Of a stretch of DNA of 36,040 nucleotides, positions 27,699 to 35,915 are shown in pieces; position 1 is the stretch's first letter; every line of letters begins with the position of its first letter. The translations under genes and the position numbers were made by a program. This DNA comes from Longimonas sp040409695 (lineage in GTDB: Bacteria > Bacteroidota > Rhodothermia > Rhodothermales > Salinibacteraceae), in NCBI RefSeq assembly GCF_040409695.1, contig NZ_JARWGJ010000094.1, positions 1 to 36,040 on the forward strand, given 5' to 3'. Below the pieces are notes generated by a model. That model searched no databases. It saw only the letters and a program-made list of their open reading frames with translations, and was not told where the DNA came from.

Positions 27699-29960
27699 CT
27701 ATTTCAGGTCGAACCGGTCAAGGGTCATGACCTTGGTCCAGGCGCTGATGAAGTCATGGACGAACTTCTCTTCGCCGTCGTTGGCTCCATACACCTGCGC
27801 GATGGTACGCAGGCGCGCATTCGACCCAAAGATCAGGTCAACACGGGTTGCGTTCCAGCGCACCTCGCCGGTCTCCCGATCTTGCACCTCGAAACGCTCC
27901 TTCTTTTCCGATACCGGCTCCCACGTGTAGTCCATCGAGAGCAGGTTCACGAAGTAGTCGTTAGTGAGCGTCTCCGGACGGTCGGTAAAGACGCCGTGGC
28001 CCGCTGCTTGCTCATGTACGGCATCGAGCGCACGCATCCCGCCGAAGAGGACTGTCATCTCAGAAGCTGTCAGGTCCAACAGATCAGCCTTGTCGACCAG
28101 AAACTGCTCTGGGGTCCAGTCCTGTCCCGGATCGTCGGCGATGTAGTTGCGGAAGCCGTCTGCTTTTGGCTTGAGATGCTCAAATGCTTCCACATCGGTC
28201 TGCTCCTGGGTTGCGTCGGTGCGCCCGGGTTCGAACGGAACGTTGACCTCATACCCGGCATCTGCAGCTGCCTTTTCAATGGCAGCGGCTCCGCCCAGCA
28301 CGATGAGGTCAGCCAGCGATACCCGTACGTCGTCAGTTCGCGACGCGTTGAACGTTTCCTGGATATCCTCCAAGACGTGCAGCGCACGAGACAGTTCGTA
28401 CGGCTCGTTCGCTTCCCACGTCCGGTGTGGTTTCAGGCGGATGCGGGCGCCGTTCGCCCCACCACGCTTGTCACTGTCACGGTACGTCGATGCAGCGGCC
28501 CAGGCGGTCTTGACAAGGCGTGAAACAGACAGATCCGTTTCGAGGATCTCTTTTTTGAGCGCGCTAACGTCGCTCTCGTCGATCAGGTCGTGGTCAACGC
28601 TGGGGACCGGGTCCTGCCAGAGCAGATCTTCTTCAGGCGCTTCCGGCCCGATGTAGCGTTCCTTCGGGCCCATGTCGCGGTGCAGCAGCTTAAACCAGGC
28701 CCGCGCGAATGCATCTTCGAAGTAGCCCGGGTCTTCCTGGAAGCGTTCAATAATCGCCCGGTAGCTCGGATCCCGCTTCAGAGCTACATCTGTCGTGAGC
28801 ATCATCGGGTCGACCTTGCTCGATGCATCGTGTGCATCCGGTACAGTGCCCTTGAGCTCCTCGCTTTTCGGACGCCACTGCCATGCTCCGCCGGGGCCTT
28901 TGTGCGGCTCCCATTCGTACTCAAGGAGATTGTCGAGGTAGCCGGTGTCCCACTGCGTCGGCGCGGCGGTCCAGGGACCTTCAATACCGCTGGTAATGGT
29001 ATGAGCCCCTTTTCCTGAGCCATACTCATTTTTCCACCCAAGCCCCTGCTGTTCAATTGGAGCGGCCTCTGGTTCGGGACCGAGGTGCTCATCGGTGTCG
29101 GCGCCGTGGACTTTTCCGAAGGTGTGCCCGCCGGCAATGAGCGCAGCCGTTTCAACATCGTTCATCGCCATTCGGCCAAAAGACAGGCGGATGCGTTGCG
29201 CCGACCACTCCGGATCGGGGGTGCCTTCGGGTCCCTCGGGATTCACGTAGATGAGCCCCATCACTGTGGCACCGAGCGGGTCGTCAAGCTCGTCCTCTTC
29301 ATTGAACCGATCCCAGGACTCCATTTCGTTCTCCGGACCCCAGTAGACCGAATCGTCAGGGTGAAAGTCATCCTCACGGCCGGCAGCGAATCCGAAGGTC
29401 TTGAAACCCATTGATTCGAGCGCGACATTCCCAGCCAGCACCAGCAGGTCGGCCCACGAGATCTTGCGGCCGTACTTCTGCTTGACCGGCCACAGAAGGC
29501 GCCGGGCTTTGTCAAGGTTGGCGTTGTCGGGCCAGCTGTTGAGCGGCGCCTGAAGCTGCTGTCCGCCCGACGAACCGCCGCGTCCGTCGGTGGTGCGATA
29601 GGTTCCGGCGGCGTGCCACGCCATCCGAATGAAGAGCGGCCCGTAGTTTCCGTAGTCGGCGGGCCACCAGTCTTTCGAGGTCGTCATCACCTCTTCGATG
29701 TCCGCTTTGAGCGCGTCATAGTCAATCTGCTGGAACGCTTCGGCGTAATCGAACGACGCGCTCCACGGACCGGGGTTCTGTCCATTACGATCCAGGATCT
29801 CGATATCCAGGCTACTGGGCCACCACTGGCGGTTGGCGGAAACCGTGCTCTGCCGCGGGTTCTCAGAACCTTGATGGGACGAAGAGCCGTTCGTCCCATT
29901 GTGCATCACAGGACATCCGTTAGATTCGTTTGTATGGTCTTTTGAATGATCTTCTGACAT
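27699..29960 (-). CDS. katG: Catalase-peroxidase KatG
   Basis: The 753-residue heme enzyme removes hydrogen peroxide by catalase and broad peroxidase activity in the cytoplasm. The duplicated two-domain length is normal. Active-site set, by alignment to M. tuberculosis KatG: distal Arg112, Trp115, His116 (IRMAWHAAGTYRTTDGRGG), the Met-Tyr-Trp adduct Trp115-Tyr238 (GLIYVNPEGPEG)-Met264 (FGRMAMNDVE), and proximal His279 (AGGHTFGKVHGA). AITSGIE-like ITSGIEGPW keeps the residue equivalent to Ser315. N-terminal 40 residues are Ser/Asn/His-rich. It is divergent from oxyR, and a consensus promoter and OxyR-type dyad sit in the shared 129-bp region, so peroxide-induced expression is expected. Confidence 0.98.
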   Translation of the reverse strand: MSEDHSKDHTNESNGCPVMHNGTNGSSSHQGSENPRQSTVSANRQWWPSSLDIEILDRNGQNPGPWSASFDYAEAFQQIDYDALKADIEEVMTTSKDWWPADYGNYGPLFIRMAWHAAGTYRTTDGRGGSSGGQQLQAPLNSWPDNANLDKARRLLWPVKQKYGRKISWADLLVLAGNVALESMGFKTFGFAAGREDDFHPDDSVYWGPENEMESWDRFNEEDELDDPLGATVMGLIYVNPEGPEGTPDPEWSAQRIRLSFGRMAMNDVETAALIAGGHTFGKVHGADTDEHLGPEPEAAPIEQQGLGWKNEYGSGKGAHTITSGIEGPWTAAPTQWDTGYLDNLLEYEWEPHKGPGGAWQWRPKSEELKGTVPDAHDASSKVDPMMLTTDVALKRDPSYRAIIERFQEDPGYFEDAFARAWFKLLHRDMGPKERYIGPEAPEEDLLWQDPVPSVDHDLIDESDVSALKKEILETDLSVSRLVKTAWAAASTYRDSDKRGGANGARIRLKPHRTWEANEPYELSRALHVLEDIQETFNASRTDDVRVSLADLIVLGGAAAIEKAAADAGYEVNVPFEPGRTDATQEQTDVEAFEHLKPKADGFRNYIADDPGQDWTPEQFLVDKADLLDLTASEMTVLFGGMRALDAVHEQAAGHGVFTDRPETLTNDYFVNLLSMDYTWEPVSEKKERFEVQDRETGEVRWNATRVDLIFGSNARLRTIAQVYGANDGEEKFVHDFISAWTKVMTLDRFDLK

Positions 29961-30002
29961 ATACCGGACGTAGGGCTTTACTGAATAAGTAACGTTTTAG
30001 TA

Positions 30003-30034
30003 CAAACGTAGGCGTCAGCCCTTAATCAGTCAAA
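30003..30034 (-). promoter_or_regulatory. Predicted katG promoter, Bacteroidota consensus
   Basis: Read on the minus strand, TTTG (30031-30034) is followed after exactly 20 bp by TACGTTTG (30003-30010). This matches the TTTG-N(about 19-21)-TAnnTTTG consensus of Bacteroidota primary-sigma promoters with no mismatch. Transcription would begin about 30-40 bp upstream of the katG start codon (29960). The match is direct; promoter function is inferred. Confidence 0.75.
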
Positions 30035-30055
30035 TTAATCTTTGTTGTACTTTAC

Positions 30056-30070
30056 ATAGCTCAAAACTAT
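30056..30070. promoter_or_regulatory. Predicted OxyR binding dyad
   Basis: ATAGCTCAAAACTAT matches the OxyR half-site pattern ATAGNTNNNANCTAT at every fixed position. It lies 22 bp upstream of the katG -33 element and 20 bp before the oxyR start codon, so it can activate katG and also repress oxyR. The second 15-bp half-site expected 7 bp away is poorly conserved on either side. Confidence 0.75.
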
Positions 30071-30089
30071 TGGACGAAGGGCCGCTCTC

Positions 30090-30998
30090 ATGACACTTGC
30101 ACAGCTGACATATCTCGTTGCCTTAGACGAACATCGGCACTTTGGGCAGGCTGCCGCGGCCTGCCATGTCTCGCAGCCGACGTTGAGCGTTCAGCTCCGA
30201 AAGCTGGAAGACGAGCTGGGCGTTGAGCTTATCGACCGAAGTCACCAGCCGGTTGTGCCTACGGGAGCCGGCGAGCTTCTCATCAGGCAGGCCCGAACCG
30301 TTCTCTCAGAGTGCGACCGCCTCCAGATGCTTGCGGCTGAAGTGCAGAGCCGGGTTGCGGGAACGCTCCGGCTGGGCATGCTGCCGACGCTCTCTCCGTA
30401 TCTGGTCCCGCTTGTTCTGCCGCACCTCGAAACGGCCTACCCTGAGGTTACCCTCGTCTTACGTGAGTGGACCACCGCCGAGGTGCTGGATGCCCTGCGG
30501 CGCGACGTTCTTGATGCGGGCCTTATCGCCACCGACGAAGCCGGCCCCGATTTCGAAGTCACCCCGCTCTTTACTGAACCGTTTGTAGGCTACCTGTCGC
30601 CCAAGCACCGGCTCGCAGACGGTGGCCCGTTGGACGTATCGGCTCTTGCTATCGACGACTTATGGCTTCTTAGCGAAGGTCACTGCTTCCGCGACCAGGT
30701 GCTTCAGATCTGCAGCCATCGCGCTAACGGCACTCCGCTGCAAGCACGCCTCGAAAGTGGCTCCTTAGAAACGCTCCTTCACCTCGTTCAACGAAGTGGA
30801 GGCATGACACTCCTTCCGGCTCTTGCTACCTGCCACATGACCGAGGCAGAGCAGAGCACCTACGTACAACCGTTCGCTTCCCCGGCCCCCAATCGCACTA
30901 TCCGAATCGTAACGCGGCGGCGCCACAAGCAGCCGCTTGTACGTGCGTTCAGGGAAGCGGTGCGTGCAACTCTTCCAGATGTGGTATCCTTCGCCTGA
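30090..30998 (+). CDS. oxyR: LysR-type peroxide sensor OxyR
   Basis: A 302-residue LysR regulator. The N-terminal winged helix-turn-helix (about 1-60) reads YLVALDEHRHFGQAAAACHVSQPTLSVQLRKLEDELG, and a periplasmic-binding-protein-like effector domain (about 90-300) follows. The peroxide switch is preserved: Cys199 and Cys208 in EGHCFRDQVLQIC, with the E. coli numbering and eight-residue spacing. These cysteines form the intramolecular disulfide that activates OxyR. Divergent placement from katG, its classic target, makes the assignment strong. A perfect OxyR-type dyad overlaps its own upstream region, suggesting autoregulation. It ends before a hairpin in front of the convergent BI-1-family gene. 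Confidence 0.96.
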   Translation: MTLAQLTYLVALDEHRHFGQAAAACHVSQPTLSVQLRKLEDELGVELIDRSHQPVVPTGAGELLIRQARTVLSECDRLQMLAAEVQSRVAGTLRLGMLPTLSPYLVPLVLPHLETAYPEVTLVLREWTTAEVLDALRRDVLDAGLIATDEAGPDFEVTPLFTEPFVGYLSPKHRLADGGPLDVSALAIDDLWLLSEGHCFRDQVLQICSHRANGTPLQARLESGSLETLLHLVQRSGGMTLLPALATCHMTEAEQSTYVQPFASPAPNRTIRIVTRRRHKQPLVRAFREAVRATLPDVVSFA

Positions 30999-31059
30999 GC
31001 CCGCCGTGCCAGAGCATGCTTGAGCATACCTCTGTGGGGAAGCGCCTGCCCTTAAACAC

Positions 31060-31095
31060 GCGCAGGCCCGCTGCTGGCTAGCAACGGGCCTGCGC
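31060..31095. terminator. Hairpin between convergent oxyR and BI-1 gene
   Basis: GCGCAGGCCCG (31060-31070) pairs perfectly with CGGGCCTGCGC (31085-31095) around a 14-base loop. There is no T-run on the plus side and only GTGTTT on the minus side, so it may be a weak or Rho-assisted terminator. Confidence 0.6.
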
Positions 31096-31150
31096 ACAGT
31101 AGAACCACATGTCTGCCGTAAAACAAGTCGGCATCGCAACTGCGGTATGC

Positions 31151-31864
31151 TTAGTCGCCCGACATAAAGAGCGAGAGCACGTACCAGAAGAGCAGTCCGA
31201 GCGAAGCGAAGAGCTCCAGCGAGGCAGATACGTATCGGTCTTTCGGGTAGTGGTGCAGCACGTTAGAGGTGTCGTAGAGGATAGCAGCGCCGGCGAACAC
31301 GACCATGCCGACGGCGAAGAACGTGCCGAGCTGAAACCCAAAGAGCGATCCGCCCACGATGAGCACCAGGGCGCCTACTCCGCCCCAGATGAGGAGGCTA
31401 CGCAAAAACGAGAAGTCTTTGCGCGTGTAAAAAGCGATGAACGTGAGTCCAGCAAAGCCAATCAGCGTGACGGAGGCAGCGCTTTCGATGGTGCCCGGGG
31501 CTACGGACTGCGCCATGAACAGCAGCGGCACCAGAATGAGCGCCTGTGCGACCACGAACCCGGCAAGCGCCAGGTACTGTGTGCCCAGGTCTTGCGCCTG
31601 ATGCGCCGCCCGACTGGCCAGCCAGCTAATCAGGATAAACCCGCCCATAGGAATGAGCCAGCTCACACTGAGCATAGCGCGTGCGATGGGCTCGGCCAGC
31701 CCCAGCGAGAAGAGTCCGTACAGGATGGCGATGAGCCCCACCACAGCACTGGCCAGGTGCAGGTAGGTACGCATGATGAAGGTGGCCCGCGTCTCGGTGT
31801 CGGCCGCTGCTACTGCCGAAGAGGCCGCCCAATCCGGGTATTCGGTGCGATGGGAAGTGGACAT
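31151..31864 (-). CDS. Bax inhibitor-1/YccA-family membrane protein
   Basis: A 237-residue inner-membrane protein with a hydrophilic N-terminus (1-28) and seven hydrophobic helices. Family marks are TFIMRTYLHLASAVVGL at the start, GFAGLTFIAFYTRKDFSFLRSLLIWGG in the middle and AGAAILYDTSNVLHHYPKDRYVSASLELFASL near the C-terminus, the last carrying the Asp that lines the proposed calcium or proton leak pore. Relatives are YccA (inhibits FtsH) and BsYetJ (pH-dependent calcium leak). The family call is firm; the physiological role is unknown. It is convergent with oxyR and 107 bp upstream of its start lies the DUF985 gene's 3' end on the same strand, so it could be co-transcribed. Confidence 0.9.
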   Translation of the reverse strand: MSTSHRTEYPDWAASSAVAAADTETRATFIMRTYLHLASAVVGLIAILYGLFSLGLAEPIARAMLSVSWLIPMGGFILISWLASRAAHQAQDLGTQYLALAGFVVAQALILVPLLFMAQSVAPGTIESAASVTLIGFAGLTFIAFYTRKDFSFLRSLLIWGGVGALVLIVGGSLFGFQLGTFFAVGMVVFAGAAILYDTSNVLHHYPKDRYVSASLELFASLGLLFWYVLSLFMSGD

Positions 31865-31970
31865 ACCAGGGAATGTATCGTTGGCGAAAACTACAGAATA
31901 AACAACATATCACACCCATATCGGAGCAGGAGGATCCATACCCCACCGGGGTTTGACAGAGCGGTTTCAG

Positions 31971-32483
31971 TTAGCGCGTAAGGCGCTCTATGAGTGCCCG
32001 GTGCTGCGGGTAGCGCTGCACCAGTACGCTGCGCGGAGGCGCCTCGAAGTCGGCAAACGCAAACCCAGGTGCTACCGTGCAGCCTGCAAGCAGGTAGCCA
32101 CCGGGCGTGTCGACGGTAGCGGCAAACAGATGACCACGTGGCACAACGATCTGCAGTGTTTGCCCCGCCGCCACGTCGCGTCCAAGCGTGGGCGTATGAA
32201 GCGCGCCGTTGTCGGGGTTGATAATATGCAGGGTGCCGGGCGATCCCGCGTAAAAGTGCCAGATCTCTTCTTGCTGGATGCGGTGGAACGCCGAAAAGTC
32301 GGGATGCTGCAGCAGGTAGTAGATGGAGGTGCCAAACGCACGGTCCTCCTCAAACCGCGAAGGCAGTGCCGATGCGGGAATGACCTCGTCGGAGCGGTAG
32401 ACCTCACGGTACATACCGCCTTCTTCCGGCAGCGGCTCAAGGTTTAGGTGGTCAATCCAGTCGGTGGCGGTGCGCATGAGCAT
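31971..32483 (-). CDS. DUF985 cupin-domain protein
   Basis: A 170-residue single-cupin protein. It begins WIDHLNLEPLPEEGGMYREVYRS, the DUF985 opening, and continues with SIYYLLQHPDFSAFHRIQQEEIWHFYAGSP, whose His and Glu residues mark the cupin metal or ligand site, then IVVPRGHLFAATVDTPGGYLLAGCTVAPGFAFADFE, typical of the family. Related structures bind a sugar-like or small ligand, but no enzyme activity is established. ATGs at 32483 and 32477 are both possible starts. It is downstream of pbpC on the same strand with 270 bp between, so co-transcription is uncertain. The last family segment (HRALIERLT) is present, so the gene is complete. Confidence 0.88.
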   Translation of the reverse strand: MLMRTATDWIDHLNLEPLPEEGGMYREVYRSDEVIPASALPSRFEEDRAFGTSIYYLLQHPDFSAFHRIQQEEIWHFYAGSPGTLHIINPDNGALHTPTLGRDVAAGQTLQIVVPRGHLFAATVDTPGGYLLAGCTVAPGFAFADFEAPPRSVLVQRYPQHRALIERLTR

Positions 32484-32753
32484 TTCGGTTTCTGAGAATG
32501 AGGTTGAGAACGCCGGTATCGGTTGGATCCGTCAAGTTGGGGCCACCGAGCGCTATTCTTACAGCCCCCTGATTAACATAGGGCGATGCCAGGGCAGCAC
32601 ACCCCGCCAGCCCCGAGTGGGCACGGCTGGGTGTAGCGAGTTGCTGAGGTGCAAACGCCTGCGTGGCGCCTGCGAGCTCACATGTCCATAACGTTGCGGG
32701 TGGCCCGGAGGCCCACCTCAGCACTGCTCGAAGCGCACGGTTCTGCGCATCCC

Positions 32754-35114
32754 CTATGACCCCGAAACCTGCCCGGCGGCGTATACGGCGATGGATACCG
32801 GGGCGCTACGCTGGCGCGTGCCCTGTGCATCGCGGCCGTACAGGACGATGGTATGGCGGCCCGGCGTGAGCGTCCAGGGCGCGCTGACGGGCGCGCCGTT
32901 TACGGTCCACGTCTTGTCGGTCCACCCTGTGGGCAGATGGCCCCGCAGATGCAGCCGCTGATAGGCCGGGCGCAGCACCGGGTCGAGCACGAAACGCGTT
33001 CCAGGTGTGGGGTAGGTGACCTGCGGACGCGCATCGGGGTGGGCGGCTGTCTGGAACAAGTTTTCGGGTGGAAGAGGCAGACCGTTGGCGCGCATCCAGT
33101 CGTGGTACGCGGGCGGATGCACGGCGTAGGTACGCTCCTGCACGCGAAAAGCAGGCGTAGCAGCCGAGGCCCGCGCTCCGGTGTGGCGGTCGATGGCGAT
33201 GCGGCGATGCACCGTGCATGTGTCGGCCGGCGCTGTGCCCGGCTGAAAGCGCTCGGCGCGCGCTATCGGGCAGTACGCACCGGGCTGCTGGCCGCTGGCC
33301 GGACAGATGTCTGCTTCTTCGAGCGCTGCAGCCTCTGGGAACGCGCCGCCTGGGCCCAGCATGCGCATCACATCGTGAAAGAGCGGCCCGGCCCCGCTGA
33401 TGCCGCTCACCTGCTCCATTGGCGACCCGTCGAAGTTGCCGACCCACACGGCTACGGTGTGCGTGGGCGTGTAGCCGACCGTCCAGTTGTCGCGGTAGTC
33501 CTTGGAGGTGCCCGTCTTCACCGCTACGGGAAACGGGAGCTGAAGCGGGGTGGACGCGCCGAAGGCCGGGGTACGCGCTTCGGCATCGGCCAGCATGTCG
33601 GTGAGCTGTGCAGCGGTGGCTGGCGTAAGCGGGGTGGATGCGGGGGCGGGCGGCTCAACATGCAGGGTATCGCCTGCCGCGGTCCGGATCCACGTATACG
33701 CGGTCGCTTCCGGACGCGTGCCGCCGCGGGCGAGCGCAGCGTAGGCCTCGGCCAGCTCGCGCAGTTGCACCTCGCCGTTGCCAAGGGCAAGCCCGACGCC
33801 GTAGTGGCCTGGCGTACGGTGGAGCGAAGCAAAGCCCACATCGCGTAGCGTGCCAAGCAGGGCCGCTGTACCCATTTCGCGTGCCAGGTAGACCGCCGGC
33901 ACATTGTAGCTTGCTGCCAGCGCCTCGCGCGCCGAAACGGGCCCCCGAAACCGGTTGTCGTAGTTGGTTGGCGTAAACGCACCGCCGGCCTCGGGCACGT
34001 GCAGGGGAATATCGGGCAGGATGGATGCAGGCGTATAGCGCCCTGTTTGAAAGGCGGCTCCGTACAGGAACGGCTTCAGCGTGCTGCCGGGCTGCCGGTG
34101 CATGCGCACGCCGTCGTTCTGCCCGGCGCGATTCGCGTCCCAGAAGTCTCCACTTCCTACGTAGGCACGAATGGCGCCGGTAGCGTTGTTGAGCACCAGC
34201 ACAGCAGCGTTGGTCACGTTCTGGTGGCGCAGCGCATGAAGGCGCGTCTGCACGCGGGCTTCGATGCGTGCCTGCAGGTTCGCGTCGAGGGTGGTGCGCC
34301 ATTCGCGGGCGGTATGGTCGGCGTCGGATGCGGCGAGCAGGGCTGTAGTGAAGTGGGGGGCGCGCATCGTCTGCGTGGGCGGGCGCAGGCGCAGCGGGAT
34401 GTTCGCCCATGCGGTGCTGTCGGCCGTTGAGAGGGTGCCGCTCTCGACCAGCGCTCTTAACACGCGCTGCTGACGGGCGCGGGCTCGGTCTGGATAACGG
34501 TATGGGTTGTAGCGGCTCGGACTCTGAGGGAGCCCGACGAGAAACGTGCTCTGCTGGGGCGTCAGGTCGCGTGCGGAGGTCCCGAAGTAGAGCTGCGCGG
34601 CGGCCTCGATGCCATGGGCGCGGTTGCCAAACGACACCCGGTTGAGCCATGCCTCCAGGATCTGCGTCTTCGACCAGCGCAGCTCCAGTCGCAGCGCCAG
34701 ATGAGCCTCGGCCAGCTTGTCGATCCAGATGGATCCGGAGCGGGGGCGCATGGCACGCGCCACCTGCATCGTGAGCGTAGACGCGCCGCGCACCACACGC
34801 CCTGCTCGCAGGTTGGCTCGCGCTGCGTCGAGCACACTCAGCGGGTCGATGCCCGGATGGTGGTAGAAACGCCGGTCCTCGGTTGCGATGAGCGCCTGCA
34901 CCGCCGTGGGGGCAACGTCGTGCAGCGTCACCGGCTGCTGGCGTCCGTTCGGATAGACCGTGCGTAGCGTGGTGCCGTGCCGGTCTGTGATGCGCAGCGT
35001 GTGGGGAGCATCGGCCGGGTCGGACGGCAGGGGCCATGCCAGCGAACCCATGCTCAGCACAAGCAGCAGCGCCACGCATCCCGCTTTCCACCCTACATGA
35101 GCACCAATGCGCAC
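32754..35114 (-). CDS. pbpC: Penicillin-binding protein 1C (bifunctional peptidoglycan synthase)
   Basis: The 786-residue class A PBP is anchored by one N-terminal helix (10-28) with catalytic domains in the periplasm. The GT51 glycosyltransferase domain (about 40-230) shows catalytic Glu79 in ATEDRRFYHHPGID and GASTLTMQVAR. The transpeptidase domain (about 290-570) shows SxxK Ser344-Lys347 (QPGSTLKPFLYG), SYN 402-404 and KTG 533-535. The C-terminal BiPBP_C Ig-like domain (about 690-780) completes the PbpC layout. GT and TP residues look intact. Often pbpC is adjacent to a bacterial alpha-2-macroglobulin gene, but none is next to it here. It is divergent from the PPC-domain gene, with 303 bp between. 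Regulation unknown. Confidence 0.96.
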   Translation of the reverse strand: MRIGAHVGWKAGCVALLLVLSMGSLAWPLPSDPADAPHTLRITDRHGTTLRTVYPNGRQQPVTLHDVAPTAVQALIATEDRRFYHHPGIDPLSVLDAARANLRAGRVVRGASTLTMQVARAMRPRSGSIWIDKLAEAHLALRLELRWSKTQILEAWLNRVSFGNRAHGIEAAAQLYFGTSARDLTPQQSTFLVGLPQSPSRYNPYRYPDRARARQQRVLRALVESGTLSTADSTAWANIPLRLRPPTQTMRAPHFTTALLAASDADHTAREWRTTLDANLQARIEARVQTRLHALRHQNVTNAAVLVLNNATGAIRAYVGSGDFWDANRAGQNDGVRMHRQPGSTLKPFLYGAAFQTGRYTPASILPDIPLHVPEAGGAFTPTNYDNRFRGPVSAREALAASYNVPAVYLAREMGTAALLGTLRDVGFASLHRTPGHYGVGLALGNGEVQLRELAEAYAALARGGTRPEATAYTWIRTAAGDTLHVEPPAPASTPLTPATAAQLTDMLADAEARTPAFGASTPLQLPFPVAVKTGTSKDYRDNWTVGYTPTHTVAVWVGNFDGSPMEQVSGISGAGPLFHDVMRMLGPGGAFPEAAALEEADICPASGQQPGAYCPIARAERFQPGTAPADTCTVHRRIAIDRHTGARASAATPAFRVQERTYAVHPPAYHDWMRANGLPLPPENLFQTAAHPDARPQVTYPTPGTRFVLDPVLRPAYQRLHLRGHLPTGWTDKTWTVNGAPVSAPWTLTPGRHTIVLYGRDAQGTRQRSAPVSIAVYAAGQVSGS

Positions 35115-35417
35115 GGCTGTATGCTTCTTTTGAAAACAATGAGAGATGTGCTACAACGTAGGCACCAGGAGAAACGCACGCAAGACGTAGATTCACGCTA
35201 CGGGCGATTTTTCACGGCTGGCCGCTCGTTGCGTTTGCTTATTTGCGGCGGTCGTTTGGAGCGCAACACAGTGCAGCCCCCTTCGCTTGAACTCGGTCTT
35301 GAGTTGCTCATATGCCCGTGTCTGAACGACCGGTTGCTTACTCCGTATTTCTTGGACGTTTTCTCAACGTACAATCGTCACATTACGCTCTCCTCCTCAA
35401 ATATCGCCCCAACGGAT
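35115..35417. other. 303-bp divergent intergenic region, pbpC and PPC gene
   Basis: No gene is supported here. An in-frame extension of the PPC gene runs back across this gap and into pbpC, but it is antisense shadow. TTTG motifs (for example near 35239 and 35255) occur but no full promoter consensus was found. Confidence 0.5.
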
Positions 35418-35864
35418 ATGAACCATCGTGTACTTGACCTTACGCCTGCTGCTGCCCATCTGCTCGTCTTTGATCAGCAGGCGGATTTCATGGAGGAGCT
35501 TGCGGCTTTTGGTGAACGTCGGTCTGTGCAGAGTGCCACGTTTCAGGGCATCGGCGCCTTTTCTTCAGCTACCCTTGCATTTTTTGACCGGGAGGCGCAG
35601 CGCTACGATCCGATTGAGGTAGCTACGCAGACTGAGGTGCTTCACGTGAGTGGGAACCTGACCCACCACGAGGGGGAGATCCGCGTACATGCCCATGCGA
35701 CCCTGAGCTACCCGGATGGCTCCACGATAGGCGGACACCTGCTGCAGGCCACCGTCTGGCCTACGCTTGAACTGCAGTGCCAGACGTATTCGACCCGCAT
35801 AGGGCGCACGGACCATGAGGACATCGGCCTGCCGCTCATTCCGCAATCGTCGCCAGCGCAGTAG
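35418..35864 (+). CDS. PPC-domain (DUF296) DNA-binding-like protein
   Basis: A 148-residue single-domain protein matching the PPC/DUF296 fold: MNHRVLDLTPAAAHLLVFDQQADFMEEL opening, SVQSATFQGIGAFSSATLAFFDREAQRYDP in the centre and LHVSGNLTHHEGEIRVHAHATLSYPDGSTIGGHLLQATVWPTLEL at the end. The His residues of VHAHATL and GGHL are where bacterial homologues bind zinc. The plant versions are AT-hook DNA-binding proteins; the bacterial single-domain ones form trimers of unknown function. ATG 35418 is taken because it begins the conserved domain. The C-terminal LPLIPQ tail is short. It stands alone, divergent from pbpC; a repeat copy follows within 60 bp. Confidence 0.85.
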   Translation: MNHRVLDLTPAAAHLLVFDQQADFMEELAAFGERRSVQSATFQGIGAFSSATLAFFDREAQRYDPIEVATQTEVLHVSGNLTHHEGEIRVHAHATLSYPDGSTIGGHLLQATVWPTLELQCQTYSTRIGRTDHEDIGLPLIPQSSPAQ

Positions 35865-35915
35865 ATAGGACTTTCGGGGTGTCCTCGTTGCAATGTGTTA
35901 CGCGAGACCATTTCA

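Noticed and set aside
32452..32724. 90-codon minus-strand open frame between pbpC and the DUF985 gene
   Set aside because: It overlaps the start of the DUF985 gene, is low in charged residues and has no family resemblance; the gap looks non-coding.
33655..35196. 513-codon open frame on the minus strand in another frame of pbpC
   Set aside because: It is an out-of-frame Arg/Ala-rich translation; the pbpC frame carries all catalytic motifs.
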